DNA of 64,000 nucleotides from positions 455,001 through 519,000 of the forward strand of contig QVRM01005597.1 of assembly GCA_003439945.1 (NCBI GenBank), read 5' to 3'. The stretch comes from Dermanyssus gallinae. Taxonomy: Eukaryota > Arthropoda > Arachnida > Mesostigmata > Dermanyssidae. The translations under genes were made by a program, and so were the position numbers. Below the pieces are notes generated by a model that saw only the letters and a program-made list of their open reading frames with translations, made no database searches and was not told the DNA's origin. This document shows, piece after piece, positions 35,116 to 46,454 of this stretch (its first letter is position 1; every line of letters begins with the position of its first letter).

Positions 35116-36055
35116 ATTTTATGAAGCAGATGGAATGATTAGTTGTTCGTTCACTATCAACGGTTGTTCTTGCACACGCGTGAGATACGAGGAAAATCTA
35201 GGGCGACAGATATATATATAGAGAGAATAAGAAGAAGAAAAAGAATACAATGAAGGAGCGAAAGCAGCAAACATCTCCAGAAGCAAATCCTATTTGGTAT
35301 TGAATTGGTTCAGTCGACACGTTGCCTCGGCTGAAGAGAGGAACAAATGGGCAAGCGAACAAACAAAATGCGTTTTTGTATTTTACTTTTTGTAGCATCA
35401 GCAACAGCGCCGGCTGCAGCATCAGCAACAACAACGACAACAACAACAACAACAACAACAGAAGCGCGCCATAAAACAGGTACCTCGACATTGAGCAAAC
35501 TAGGAGACTGTGCAAAGAAAGAAAAACAACTTTGAATGAACATGGGAAAAACGAGAAGACAAAGTGGAAACAACAGGCTGACTAAGAAGAGGTGAAACGA
35601 AAGTGCACGGTCTCGACGATAGAGCAGAGCGAAGGGGTGGAAAGAAGAGGCTGGCCTGCGGGAGCAGTCGAGAGTGGACACGTCAACAGCAGCAGCAGCA
35701 GCAGTAGAAGGAGCAATAATAACAACCGCTGTAGCAGAGAGATGGATGCAACCAGGCTTCTTTGTGTGCGTGGCATCATTCTCTTTGGCGGTAGCGCTGG
35801 CGGTAGGTAGAGTCGCGACGAGACGTTCACGCCTTGTCACGCTTGGACAGCACAAAAGCACAACAACAACAACAGCCTCGACTCGAATGCCCGAGCCTCG
35901 ACTCAATCCTCCCGGCAGGAGACAACGACAACAGCGAATGGCTGTGACGGCCGGCGTCAATGACAATCATAATAATGATGATGATGACAATGACGATAAT
36001 GATGATTAAGATGGCAGTGGTAGTTAGTGATGGTGATGACGACGATGACCGCGAC
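35116..36055. other. Low-complexity CAA/CAG/GAT sequence, no supported gene
   Basis: Trinucleotide runs at 35,395-35,460 (CAA), 35,686-35,706 (CAG) and 35,970-36,010 (GAT-rich) keep frames open on both strands. The plus ORF at 35,368 begins MRFCILLFVASA and looks like a signal peptide followed by poly-Thr. It lies wholly in simple sequence with no conserved continuation, so I do not call it a gene. Confidence 0.5.
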
Positions 36056-36690
36056 GGCGGGCAATAGAAAAAGCAGAACGGGAGACAGGAGCGACTGAAC
36101 GGGGGTAGAAGGAACCGAACAGGGGGACCGAAGAAGCCGAACAGAACAGGATGCAAAAAGGAGCACAACGGGGATCGAACGCGCAGAACTAAGGCAGAGG
36201 GAACAGAAGAAGACGCAGAACGTAGGGAAGAACCAGCAGAACGCAGCAGAAAAAGAAGAACATAGGGAAGAAGGAGCAGAACGGAGCAGAAGAAGAAGAA
36301 GAAGAAGAAGAACGCAGGGAAGGAGCAGCAGAACGGGAGGCAAGAGAAGCAGAACAGGGAAAATAGGGACAGAAGGAAGAGCAGAGGAACAGAACGGGAA
36401 GCAGAACGTTGGCAAAAAGAAGCGGAACAAAAGGAGGGCAGAACGAGCAGAACGGGACCGAGCAAAATGGTGGGTAAAAGGACTAGGAGGAAGCAAAACG
36501 GGCAGCAGAAGCAGAACGGGGAGCAGACCCGACAAAAAAACAGCGGAATGGGCGAAGAAAAAGCAGAACGGGGAAAAGAAAGAGCAGGACGGGGGAAAGA
36601 AAGAGCAGAACGGGGGAGGAAAGAGCAGTCCGGGGGGAAGAAGAAGTAGAAGGGTGGGGGGGGGGAGAAGAAGTAGACCGGGGGCACAAA
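36056..36690. repeat. Purine-strand minisatellite, AGCAGAACGGG-type
   Basis: For about 600 bp the plus strand is almost entirely A and G, with C mainly in an AGCAGAACGGG(G)AAG(A) motif that recurs about thirty times at irregular spacing. Several frames are open on the minus strand (up to 286 codons, rich in Phe, Ser, Leu and Pro) only because of this composition. A short CAG run and a CA run follow at about 36,705-36,730 and 36,905-36,940. Confidence 0.85.
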
Positions 36691-37469
36691 AGCAAAACGT
36701 AGAAAGCAGCAGCAGCAGCAGCAGCAGAACAGACAGCCGAAGTGGACCGATGGCTAACTACGCCAGCATTACCATTCAGCATTATCATGGTCACCACTAC
36801 CTCCACCGCTACCAGCGGCAACAAAGGTCGGCCAATAAGACAATGACGCAACAAACATATGCCGATACACACACGATATACACAGACGCCTTTCTACCCC
36901 ACACAGACACGCACGCACAAACACACACACACACACACACGCAGATAACATGCATGGGAACCATAAACGGCAAAACGCAGAGGAAGCATTAGGAAAACAT
37001 CCGCAGGTGTTGATGATGATCGCGACGATGAGAAACATGATTCCATGTCTGCTCGCGGCTGCCACGCCTATCGCTCAAAGAAAAAAAATTCGATCAACAG
37101 CGGCGACCAAACCGGCGACACCCCGATGAAGGATCACCAACCAGAACTAGCGCACTCTAGTCTCCTAGACCACGCCGCCACTGTGTGCAAGAGCCTATTC
37201 GGGCCGGTTTCGACCATGAAGACAAATATCTGATATCGGCTTATGTTAGGTGCAACCTATACGTACGTAAAACGATGCTACGGAGAGACCAGCACCTACA
37301 TATTCTTACGCCGTTTAATAAAGGTGATTGTAATACTAATAATAATAATAATCACCACAACAATATTAAATGTGTATTTTTATTGAAAATACAGTGCTTT
37401 GACTAGTGTGAAGTGTCTATAAAGCTCCTCTGGGCTCAGTGATCGCAACTAGGCGTGTGACTTAGGGAG
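36691..37469. other. No supported gene
   Basis: Besides the CAG and CA runs near the left end there is a TAA/AAT run at about 37,335-37,350. No coding signal. Confidence 0.45.
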
Positions 37470-37805
37470 AAGTCGATGTGGCGTCGATTTTAAAAGGTGA
37501 ACTGGTGGATCGCAATGAAGATGATGAAGTGTGAAAGGCTACCCATACTACAGATTTTATTGCGTTCACCCAGCCCTCCGTAGAACGGCTCGGCGCATCC
37601 CGTCGGCTTCGTGAGCTGAGGACACAACGAGATCCATGAGAGCCGGTAGAGCACGAGGCTCCCCTCCCACGGTCTCGAAATAGTGCCACAGAATTCCGAA
37701 CTCTGGGGGTGGGATAAATTGAGGTTTTTAGTGGGTGAAAGTCGCATCTAGGTGCTGTTGGTTGCCAGTACCGATCGTGCATTATCGTTTTTAAACCTCC
37801 CATAT
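37470..37805 (+). mobile_element. R1-like LINE, 3' end only (family R)
   Basis: Plus-strand similarity to 11.70-11.90 kb includes GAGGCTCCCCTCCCACGGT against GAGACTCCCCTCTCAGGGT, and GGTGGGATAAATTGAGGTTTTTAGTGGGTG against the equivalent hairpin-proximal sequence. The terminal TTGCCAGTACCGATCGTGCATTA is followed by an A-rich tail at about 37,804-37,815. It is strongly 5'-truncated. The right arm of the terminal hairpin has mutated (GTCGCATCT instead of GTCCCACACT). Confidence 0.75.
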
Positions 37806-37815
37806 AAAAAAAAGT

Positions 37816-38680
37816 TAATTGCGTTTAGAATGTGAATAAATTCGTTGAAATGTTATATGTTTCTACTGCCACACACAAAATTAACGTCACCCAAGCAGTT
37901 AAACTGTTGTGTGGGTTTAGCTTTCAACAAGTGAGCATTGGGATAATCGGCAACCACCTCAACCTGATCGACTGAAAGATGTTCTGTTTAAACTGCTACG
38001 ATATTACGAGATGTACAACAAGTTTACACGGTGCTGTTGTTTTCTAATTGAAGCCTCCACTTCTAATTTGGTTAATAATAGGACTGGATATTCAACATAG
38101 AGCCTGATCTCCTTAGCAATGAAACATCGATATGTGCAGATAAGAAAGGGCCCGGTGCACGTCGCACAGAGGTAAAACTAGCAGAACAATCACCTGTTTT
38201 CCCCACCGGTTTCCAAGTGCGGTTAGAGCTCCTTCAATAACCGGCTGGCAAAAACCTTGATAAGATATCTTCATATTCATGAGTTAGAACCTTTTCATTT
38301 ACATTTGGAGCAGGATAACATGACTTTTTAACCGAAAAATATGCTCGGCCAGACGATTTCATCGTCAGAACGTCTCCTGAACGAACTAAGCATATTTTTG
38401 TCCACAGTTCACTCAATGTTACGTAACCGAAATTTTGCCGAATTATGCAGGACAAGCCTAATTGCCCCGAAAAGGTAACCTTATTAGGCCCAAAACGTGC
38501 AGATTGGTCTTACGAAAAATGACTTCTAAGGTTGCCACGGCTGTGACAAAAAGCAGTGTGCCAGCAGTCTCGCCTTATCTAGCTAGGAATGCCATACGAG
38601 GAGAAGCAGAAGCCACCGTGCATGCTATGCGGGCCCTTTGGGTGGGAAATTCATTTACATACCCCCGCCGATATTATGGC
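37816..38680. other. No assigned gene; one 73-codon minus ORF
   Basis: A minus ORF (38,455 to 38,234) has a fairly balanced composition and a possible weak donor (CAAG followed by GTTTTT) near its end. I recognise no family in it. It is the kind of short exon a long-intron gene could have, but it may equally be chance. Confidence 0.3.
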
Positions 38681-38683
38681 GGA

Positions 38684-38970
38684 TAGTGTGGGGCTAAACG
38701 CAGGCAGAGAGAGCACATGACTCAATCTAGTCCGAACGCACTACCCACTAAAAACCACCCCCTCAAGGTATTGTCGGACTCCAGTTAGTCGTCGAATCGA
38801 CCATGTGCGCAGCGATCATCTGCACGGTAGGTGCTCGTAGAGTGAACGGTGAGCTATTCCGGTACGCAGACAATGCTGCGCTCGCCTCAATGGTATGCGC
38901 GGCATCATCTAGCATAACGGCGTCGCAGAGAACGCATATGTCGGTCGTTGCTTTCGCAAGGTTCATCATG
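38684..38970 (-). mobile_element. R1-like LINE fragment with 3' hairpin (family R)
   Basis: The minus frame (38,969 to 38,763) reads KATTDICVLCDAVMLDDAAHT, the zinc-finger-like end of the family, then HMVDSTTNW as at 11.52 kb (FMMKDETNW). About 100 bp farther in the element's 3' direction lies TTTTTAGTGGGTAG ... CCCCACACTA (38,755 to 38,684), the family's terminal hairpin with a loop of about 50 bases. Confidence 0.72.
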
Positions 38971-39589
38971 TGCGCCTGGAACTGGCCATATTAGCTCAGC
39001 GCCGTTGCAGTGTAGTCGTTTTTGACCCCTATCTCATATACCATTTGCGCAAGTCCGTGATGCCGGAGAGTGTCCACGTACCTCTCGTGGTTCTGGATGG
39101 CTCAGCGGATATATCGAGTCCTCTCCACCCAGAACTCAAAGGGTCTTAAGTGATGAAGTGCACGCTAAGTTTCGTATTCTCAACCGGTTGCCTGTAGCTG
39201 CCTCCTTGTAACGTGTGTCACTGTCTCCGGACGGACGTCACAGCCCACGGAGGCTTCTTGCACAGAGCCAGCTAGGTACCCCTGCAACCCACGCTTTCTC
39301 TTGTGGCTCCGGTATGGGGCGTGGGTCACGTGCATAGGAATAAACGCGTTCCAACTGCATACACTGAAACTCACAGTGACAAAGATCGGACATAGCTGCA
39401 GAACGTTACTGATTTTATATCGTGTTAATCCTAAACAAATCGCATGGAGTTCTCTATACTAAAGTCACCTATCATGGCGGGGTCAGATTGCTCTAATTAA
39501 ACAGGCACTTCTCCCTAAACAGGACGGTAGAAGATTAACAAGTTTTTAGACGACATTAGCGCCGCATCAGATATCTTCCCTTGATCTGA
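38971..39589. other. No supported gene, possible LINE remnants
   Basis: Lies between oppositely oriented family R fragments and may contain decayed pieces of them, for example the stretch before 39,060, but no alignment is secure. Confidence 0.35.
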
Positions 39590-40035
39590 CGCTAGCGGAT
39601 TCGGCTGCGATTGCCAGTGTCCAGGACTGTGTGGTACAGAAGGCGGAGGGGAGTCTTAGCGACCACCGCTACATCACCTTTCAGATGACGCAACAAAACA
39701 GACAATACCCGCGTCTGCCGGACCGCCGATACTGGCAAATGCGACACATCAATAAGGAACCTTTGACAAACACCTTCAAAAGACGGCTCACTCGCCTCGG
39801 CGATACGTCCCTCGACGAGGATGATCTAACGGCGACCATTATAATGGCATGTCAGGCGGCCGGCGGTCCGGCCAGACAAGGAGGTCCAAAGAGAGCCTCC
39901 GCTCTCCTTGGACCTCCTTGTCTGGTGGAGCCCAGAAATTGAGACCGCCCGCGCGGACTGCGTTTGTCGCAAACCGCATCATAATTCGGGCCCGGTCGTG
40001 GTTGGCGAGACGCCGTCAACAAGGACATGACGACC
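39590..40035 (+). mobile_element. R1-like LINE fragment, end of endonuclease domain
   Basis: The plus frame (39,631-39,942) includes GSLSDHRYITFQM, the SDHR(Y/L)I motif that closes the APE-type endonuclease of non-LTR elements, then the linker towards the reverse transcriptase. In a shifted frame, EIETARADC matches the usual E-I-x-x-A-R-x-x-C pattern of R1-clade linkers. A foldback at 39,872-39,925 interrupts the linker. The fragment stops near 40,035, where an oppositely oriented piece begins. Confidence 0.7.
39872..39925. repeat. Near-perfect foldback, 25-bp arms, 4-bp loop
   Basis: The left arm 39,872-39,896 (CCAGACAAGGAGGTCCAAAG then AGAGC) and right arm 39,901-39,925 are reverse complements with one mismatch, around the loop CTCC. 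The arms lie inside coding sequence of the R1-like fragment, so one arm probably arose by an inverted duplication. Confidence 0.85.
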
Positions 40036-40040
40036 GTCAG

Positions 40041-40330
40041 CTAGCTGACGCGGTCGAACGTGTCTCCTACCTTTCTCGGCTTCTCGTCCCGACCACTCTC
40101 TCGAGGCTTCCGCGTCAACCTCTCTCGCCTAGCGGCTTCCTTGGCTGTCTTAAGCGTCGGAATGTCGTCGAACAAGTCCGCCGCCTTCTTCCACGCTTCC
40201 GTCGAGGTCATTATATAACCACCTAACCACTTCTTGGGTGGAGCGGCCTCACGTATATGGAACCTGTGCACCTCGCTTCACAAGGAGACTCGCAGTGTAG
40301 GACCGCGTGTTTGGCTTTCCGTAAGCCGGC
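40041..40330 (-). mobile_element. R1-like LINE fragment, C-terminal tail
   Basis: The minus frame contains MTSTEAWKKAADLFDDI and TAKEAARRERLTRKPRESG, aligned with the 7.5-kb fragment (SLFDAI, TAKNTARRKRLARNSRQS). A degenerate CxxC...HC segment precedes it in another frame. It abuts the plus-oriented endonuclease fragment head to tail, so the two pieces form an inverted pair. Confidence 0.6.
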
Positions 40331-40884
40331 TACAGCCCTTATGTTATTCGGTCTTCAGGATCTCCGTGTCAAGCTTTCGCGTCTGCCAGACCTTCCTTAT
40401 GTATATCATGAGTGAGTTGGTTACTCAGAGCTTAAAACGTATGGATCTGTTTAAGGGTCTCCTTCTCCGCAACGCGCTATTTCCCTATCACAGGAAACAC
40501 CGATTCGCTGACCAGCCTTAGACCTATAAAAGCTGTTTGGTCTTGTCTGGAAACAGTAGCTGTCACTGCCTCATTAAGCACCTATGTGTCTCTTGACTCA
40601 ACTTTGGTACATGTTGCAAATGTTATCATACTTTCTTTTATATTCAATTATGTTTATGTTACTAAGATTATGTATAATATACCCATTATTGTGGTTCGGG
40701 GTCGTATCGAAGTTTATGTATAGCCTTGACAGGATGTCTAACCATTTTACGCTGGCAAATTTTACCCCCTTAAGAGGTGTTCCTCTTTATATATGAAGCA
40801 AGTGTTTTGCTTGTCTATAGAGCAAGGAGTCGCTTTGTGAATCTCATGTCAGATTTTCCACCTACTGAAACAATATGCTGAAGG
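40331..40884. other. No supported gene
   Basis: Short ORFs only (40,584-40,796 plus is hydrophobic but without motif). Nothing recognised. Confidence 0.4.
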
Positions 40885-41200
40885 CCGAGGATGCCGCGCA
40901 CAGTACCTTACGAATGTTTTATTTTGGAGTGGGAAGCTAAACTTGAATACCCAGGGCCGTCGGAGTTTGGACTGTTTCAATGTCGTGCACTCTCGGTCTG
41001 GTCCCGCATGTGACAGCCGCCACGTATACTCTACTACGTATAGATTATCACTACATAGTATGTTTAGACGTCGCCTTTGACGTGAAGTATAAGTTGTGCC
41101 TCTGTCGGTTCCGCCTGCAGATATGCGCCAAGTATCGTGCAGTGGATTGCACAGCCCTGGAGCGAAAATCGTTGCAATGCTTCTCTCGCCGCAAACGTGA
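40885..41200 (+). mobile_element. Family B LINE fragment, C-terminal region
   Basis: Plus-strand pieces match the end of the 53.6-kb copy in the right order. FILEWEAKLE corresponds to FLLEWQGKVT, SRHVYSTTYRLSLHS to SRHVYTRYIVHGYHH, and LCRFRLQICAKYRAVDC to QCRCRFCSQVCAKYHAASC, a Cys-rich C-terminus. Frames shift between pieces. Confidence 0.62.
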
Positions 41201-42553
41201 AATGATTCGAGCATTATGAAGAAACCCTTTTTTACCCCCAAACGAACGTTTCAACTAACTGCATTAACATACGTAAGCGCTGATACCACAGTCGTCTTCC
41301 TATAGATATTTGATATTTTAAAGTTGTCAAAACCTTAAAGACGTCGTGCATATAGCTGACGCGCGAATCTGTTAGCTTCTTGCTTAGCAAGACAAAGTGG
41401 TGATCCTTAACAAATGTTTGAAAATCGTTGTTCCCAAGCATTTGCTAAGGATTACCGATATTGCCTCCTCCTAGGGTTAGACGTTAGATTAACTTTTTTT
41501 CCCAACAGAGACATTATGTTTAGCAGTTGCTATTCAGCTGTTTTTCTTTTTCCCTAGCGTTTTGGAAGTTCTCTTGAAGGAGCATTGTAGAGCCGACTCC
41601 ACTCTGCAGTAATAACATTCTAGTGCGTTTATGTAAAGCGTACATAGGATAGAACAAAAATATGATTTACAGACAGACATAATCTGCGCACTCACCGTAT
41701 GTCGGGGTTACTCCCTTATTGGTAGACAGCATTCGCAATAGTTTGAATTTTTGCCCCTTTTTTGTTAGCCTTCTAAAAAACTCTTCATAGTTTTATTCTC
41801 GATTTTACTTAATATATAAACAAAGCTGAGCGGTGGAATTGCATGCTGTTCGACAGCCTTTCTGGGCCTTTAGTGACCTATGCCACTAGTGAGGCTAGAT
41901 TTCTCATCAGCCTTTCGTCTTACACCTAAAACCCGATTGCATGTCACCCAATATTTTATTTGTGACCACTAATTTACTCTTTCTACAGCAAACGAGTTTT
42001 AATAAAATTCAGCGTGACCGCTGTAGGACGAACGATATAAAGCTAATTTCGATTATAATTGTATCTATTTCTGCTGTTTATAACTAGAGGCCTCCCTCAC
42101 GTTTGTTTTACTTGGCGTAAAGTCAATACGCTGTCACTTTATGCACAGTAGCCTTTCCACTATGAAAGATTAATTGTGGGGACAAAGTTCCTTAAGAGAG
42201 TTTCAAACCAGCTTAAAAGCGCACATAGCAGGTAAACTTACGTGTATATTGTGTTGAAAATGACACCATTGGGTGGTAAACCGCTTTCAGTTCCCTCCTG
42301 CGAGAGTTCCGTAGGTGGCTTGAGCAGCAGTTTAAGAGTCCAGAACCGGTCTACAGATTGCCGGAATGCTTAAGAATGCATGGATGGAACTCCTCATCGA
42401 AGCGCTATGTTCTGATTTGCTTCCCCGTCCACGGACTCCACCATGAGTCTCGCTGTACATGATGCGGCCTTATTGGCATCGGACTGATTCTGTCAACAAA
42501 GCTAGCGGCCAGTTGTGGTATACATCTAATGATTTATAATTTAATGATTTGTG

Positions 42554-42625
<72 letters not shown>

Positions 42626-43100
42626 ATCAATCAATTAGTTAATCAATCAATCAAACGCACCTTTATTTTGTCAAAGGGGGATATGTTACAATATTTGCAT
42701 TTTACAAACTGTTACCTAGAATCAAAGAACAGTCAAGTTATGTGTGTGCAGACATTTGCGCCACAAGTATTTTGAGTTCTTAGTGACCTAGCCATCCGCC
42801 ATGAAAACATGTTATTTACGGGGTTATTTACGGGGCTTAACACAATACAATTTTGGACAATGTTACACCTTCTTGAGACACGACGAATGAACTTCCTCTG
42901 TACACGTCACATTGCTTCAGTGTATTTGCCTAAGTAAGGCCGCCAAACCTCACAACAATACGTAAATTTAAGAACAACTAAACTGTTATAAAGCCTTATG
43001 TAAAAATTGTAATCATTGATTATAAAACATCGAAATATTGTATTAGATATAAGAGAAGTTTGTCGGATGACTTGTGTGATGTGAGCGCTAAAATCCAGTT
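41201..43100. other. No supported gene; TA and AATC microsatellites
   Basis: A long TA run (about 42,554-42,620) is followed by an (AATC)n run with one variant (about 42,622-42,655). The remaining sequence is AT-rich and unrecognised. Confidence 0.5.
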
Positions 43101-43104
43101 ACAT

Positions 43105-43690
43105 ATATTTCGCAATAGGTTTTAATTTCAAGATGGCACATCATTATGATATAATTATATATAATTTAAACACTTCAGCAATCGTCCCACCGGGCGTAAA
43201 TAGAGGCAATAGCTGCCCGACACCTGTTGCCGATGTGCTGGGTAAAGGTCGTTGCCGTATACTATGGTCTCAAACGCAAATTGGGAATAGAATTGACCAA
43301 CTGCAGCGGTTGGCCACAACAAGGTACTACGTCTGCTGCAACCAATCGATCGCCACGACGAGACTTTATGGCTTTTGTCTTCCGCAAATCAATTTGCAGG
43401 CCCTTGCGATGAAGGTACCGCGGTCCCGCGGTAGGCTACTACTATGTCGTCCGCATACATGCCAACAATGGCGCTTCTAAACTCCCCCCGCACATGGCGG
43501 ACTAGGTCTGCAATGGGCAAGGAGAAGGCCAGAGAACTGCGAGAGTTTCCTTGAGGGGTCCCTAGTTTTGACACAGCTGCCAGGTGTACTTGCCTTATGT
43601 TTACATTGGAGCGGTTTTCAGCAAAGAAACTGGGGAGCACTTACCAATGTGTGTCGCAAAGCAGACCACCTGATGGGATAGCTGGTGTTC
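43105..43690 (-). mobile_element. Family B LINE copy with a large internal deletion
   Basis: On the minus strand the order is reverse-transcriptase segment, then 3' UTR. The block KLGTPQGNSRSSLAFSLPIA (a PQG motif) is followed by VGMYADDIVVAYR (catalytic YADD). Coding sequence then jumps from the position of 54,142 in the 53.5-kb copy directly to that of 53,580, where CCCGGTGGGACG leads into the common 3' UTR. About 560 bp are missing compared with the 53.5-kb copy. Confidence 0.78.
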
Positions 43691-45677
43691 TTAGAAAACT
43701 ACCAGCCTCATTTGACACTTAATAATGACAGACTACAGGTTTTAAGCATTACTTCCATGCAGTTGGGGCGCGTAGTAAACTGTATTATTAACAATTGCGA
43801 AGCTTGAAACGTGAGCTTAGGAATTTTTAAGCAAATTGCAACGATTGACAAATTACCTTGCAAGGATTTGCATACAAATATAGCTTATTAATGTAACCAA
43901 ATAAAGCATTATATTACATATAGCATACAAAAACATTGTACTAATGAAATTATCACGAAATTGTGAAAATTATGTACCTGCCCACTGTTGTGAAGTTTGA
44001 GTGCTACTTAATAAATAGACAACACCACTGATAACATTCTAGCATTTTAGAGTCTAGGCTTAACAAAGGAGACTACGTGCACGGATTTTAAACCTAGGTT
44101 CTTGAAGGTTGTCTCATGTACAGCTATATACTACTAAATGATAAATATGAGCATTAATTCTAGTATTATCACATAATGTGTTAAATGCAAATACAAATGT
44201 ATTTTAAATCTAACCGAAAGCCTGTAACGAAATGTGCATGACTGAAGTTAAAAATATTGAAAAGACCGAAACCAAAGGCCGGGCCCAGGCTTTTAATGAT
44301 TGGCCACAAGAGCTACTTCCTCTCACGGTTGCTTGGACTAATTAAACGTTTACGAAAATTTACAATCTCTTAGTTTTATAGCGCAAAAGATGTCTGCATC
44401 AAAACTAAGCAGAATTACAGCACTTTTGCACAAGAATGGATTTACAAACCCAGTCATCTATGACAGCAACTGCGTTCTTTGCAAACATTCTAAAAAATCG
44501 GAAACCGCCAACGCAATACGCGTACTTATGAGATAAAGCTCGCCTGGATTATTAACGACTGGCGTGGACTAATCAAAATCAGCGTGTGACTGTGCCTGCA
44601 TCTTTTAGTAGAATCGTCAAGATTGTCTGTGTATATACCTCAATAATTGTGTACAGGTATGACACGCCAGGAGCTTTCTTTAGAGTTGCAATTCTAAAAA
44701 AAAAATCGAACACCGCTGACTTATAAAGTAGAGCTCATCTTGATAACTAAAGGCCGTGGATCAATAAAAATCATGTGGAAGTTAATATGAGACAATTTAT
44801 CAGGTACACATATATAATTGATGTGCATATTAGATGTTAAAAACGTATAAAATGTAGAATGTATACCTGTGTATTGGGGTCACTGATGTGAGACTCAGGA
44901 TTATATCTGTAATTAATAAATATCTATTCAATAATAAACTAAATTAGCGCCTGACTGTTTTTGAATATTTTAATCTGATACTCAAAATTGTCCGTGTATA
45001 AACTTAAATAATTATAAATCGGCCTGCAATAACACTCCACGATACTTCTTTAGGGGTGCTGCACTGACTGAGCAAGATAACATTACACTTGAGATTTCAT
45101 ATATTTTGTGTGATGTTTGATGAGAAGCGCATTTTGTTGAAGGCAGCATGCTTTAATCATATGACAGCTAAGCTATCTCCGCCTCTGTGTTGAAGGTAAA
45201 CACTAGTAATCAGATTCCGTTAACGCTAGAAAAGAAGATACTAAATCGATCTGCCTATTTGCAGGACTACAATACATTTATTCAGCAACTTTGAAAGGAA
45301 TCGTCTTACTTGACCGAAAATATGTGAAATTCCAAACTCAAAAACGTCTGGCGATAACTTCCGACGGAACATCGGGTTCTCGCAATGACCTGCGAAGCAG
45401 TAAAACGGTTTCTTTGCATAAATTGGCCACTTGAACACACAAGACGCGACAACGCCTTCTTGGTACACGAGTATCTACCTTGTTAGTGCCACCGTGGCGC
45501 CTAGAAAATAATTTTATGATTATTAGTATTAATTGCGACCTTGTGGTTATTAGTAATTTAAGTCGAGGTTAGACAGCTATGAGTACAGCACGAGGTAGCG
45601 AGGTGAGGGGTTTTACATCTGCGATCTACAATTGTTCTGTTTGTTAGTCGGAAGCAAGCCAGGTCATGCGTCTGGGA

Positions 45678-45709
<32 letters not shown>

Positions 45710-46454
45710 AGGGGGGAGCATCTACCAAAAGGCGTCCGTTCATTTGTTGAGGCTATATGCTGTGCAAAAACGATTTATATGCTCAGTTTCTAAGTCCACA
45801 ACGCAACAAGATACGTCCGGTAAATCCCGGATCATCGTTAATCATCCTGTGTCGAAACACAAGTTGGAGGCTGTAGTTAATTACACACCCAGAGCAAAAA
45901 ATGCGTATATTAAATGTTTTTTTTTTACGCTGATATGGATGCCTCCCACCCGTAGCCTCATTAAAACATATCGTTAGTTGTACAAGCGACCACGTGTGCC
46001 GCATGTGCCTATTATCGCGACGTATAAGCTTGCGCGCGCCACATGCCTGCCATGTGCGTAACAGAGCCCCTCCCCGAACAATAAGCAGAGCCGCACCCCC
46101 CCCCTCCCCCGAACAATAAGCAGAACCGCACAGAGAGTCACGCAACATCTTGCAGGCTCTTGGCACCTGCACGCAACGCGCCACTTTTGCTGCATCGGCA
46201 TTAGTTGAACGGCGCGAACAGGACGCATACCAATCAATCTGCGCTACAGAAACAAGCGGTCTACATAACTGCACCGCCTGTATGAATGTGCGCCCAGCAA
46301 AAGCAATTGCAGATGCTAGATGTTTACGATCCGAGTACGGAGATAACTAATGTACCTGGCCGCCAAGTTGACAGCCAAGTAGATGACGAAGGAGGACAAG
46401 TATGCTTTTTGTCTGTCTATCTGTCTCTCTGTGTGTATCTCGACTCACACTCAC
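43691..46454. other. No assigned gene; AT-rich with a decayed duplication
   Basis: Segments 44,555-44,710 and 44,925-45,070 resemble each other (CGTGTGACTGTGCCTGCATC against CGCCTGACTGTTTTTGAATA, then AGATTGTCTGTGTATA against AAATTGTCCGTGTATA), suggesting an old tandem duplication about 370 bp apart. A GA run lies at 45,676-45,707. A minus ORF at 45,468-45,241 ends near a CAA/GTAAG donor and contains a possible acceptor (TACTGCTTCGCAG), so it could be a small exon, but no family is recognised. The right end is presumed G4 intron 1. Confidence 0.35.

Noticed and set aside
35368..35535. Small secreted protein candidate starting MRFCILLFVASA
   Set aside because: Signal-peptide-like start, but the rest is a CAA-run poly-Thr tract in a long simple-sequence zone; no cysteine pattern or homologue.
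35827..36687. 286- and 192-codon minus ORFs rich in Phe, Ser, Leu and Cys
   Set aside because: Caused by purine-biased minisatellite sequence; hydrophobic composition follows from CT-rich codons, with no conserved domain.
45241..45468. Possible small exon with acceptor and donor between G4 and G3
   Set aside because: Splice-like sites are present but the encoded peptide matches no family I recognise, and such sites are common by chance.
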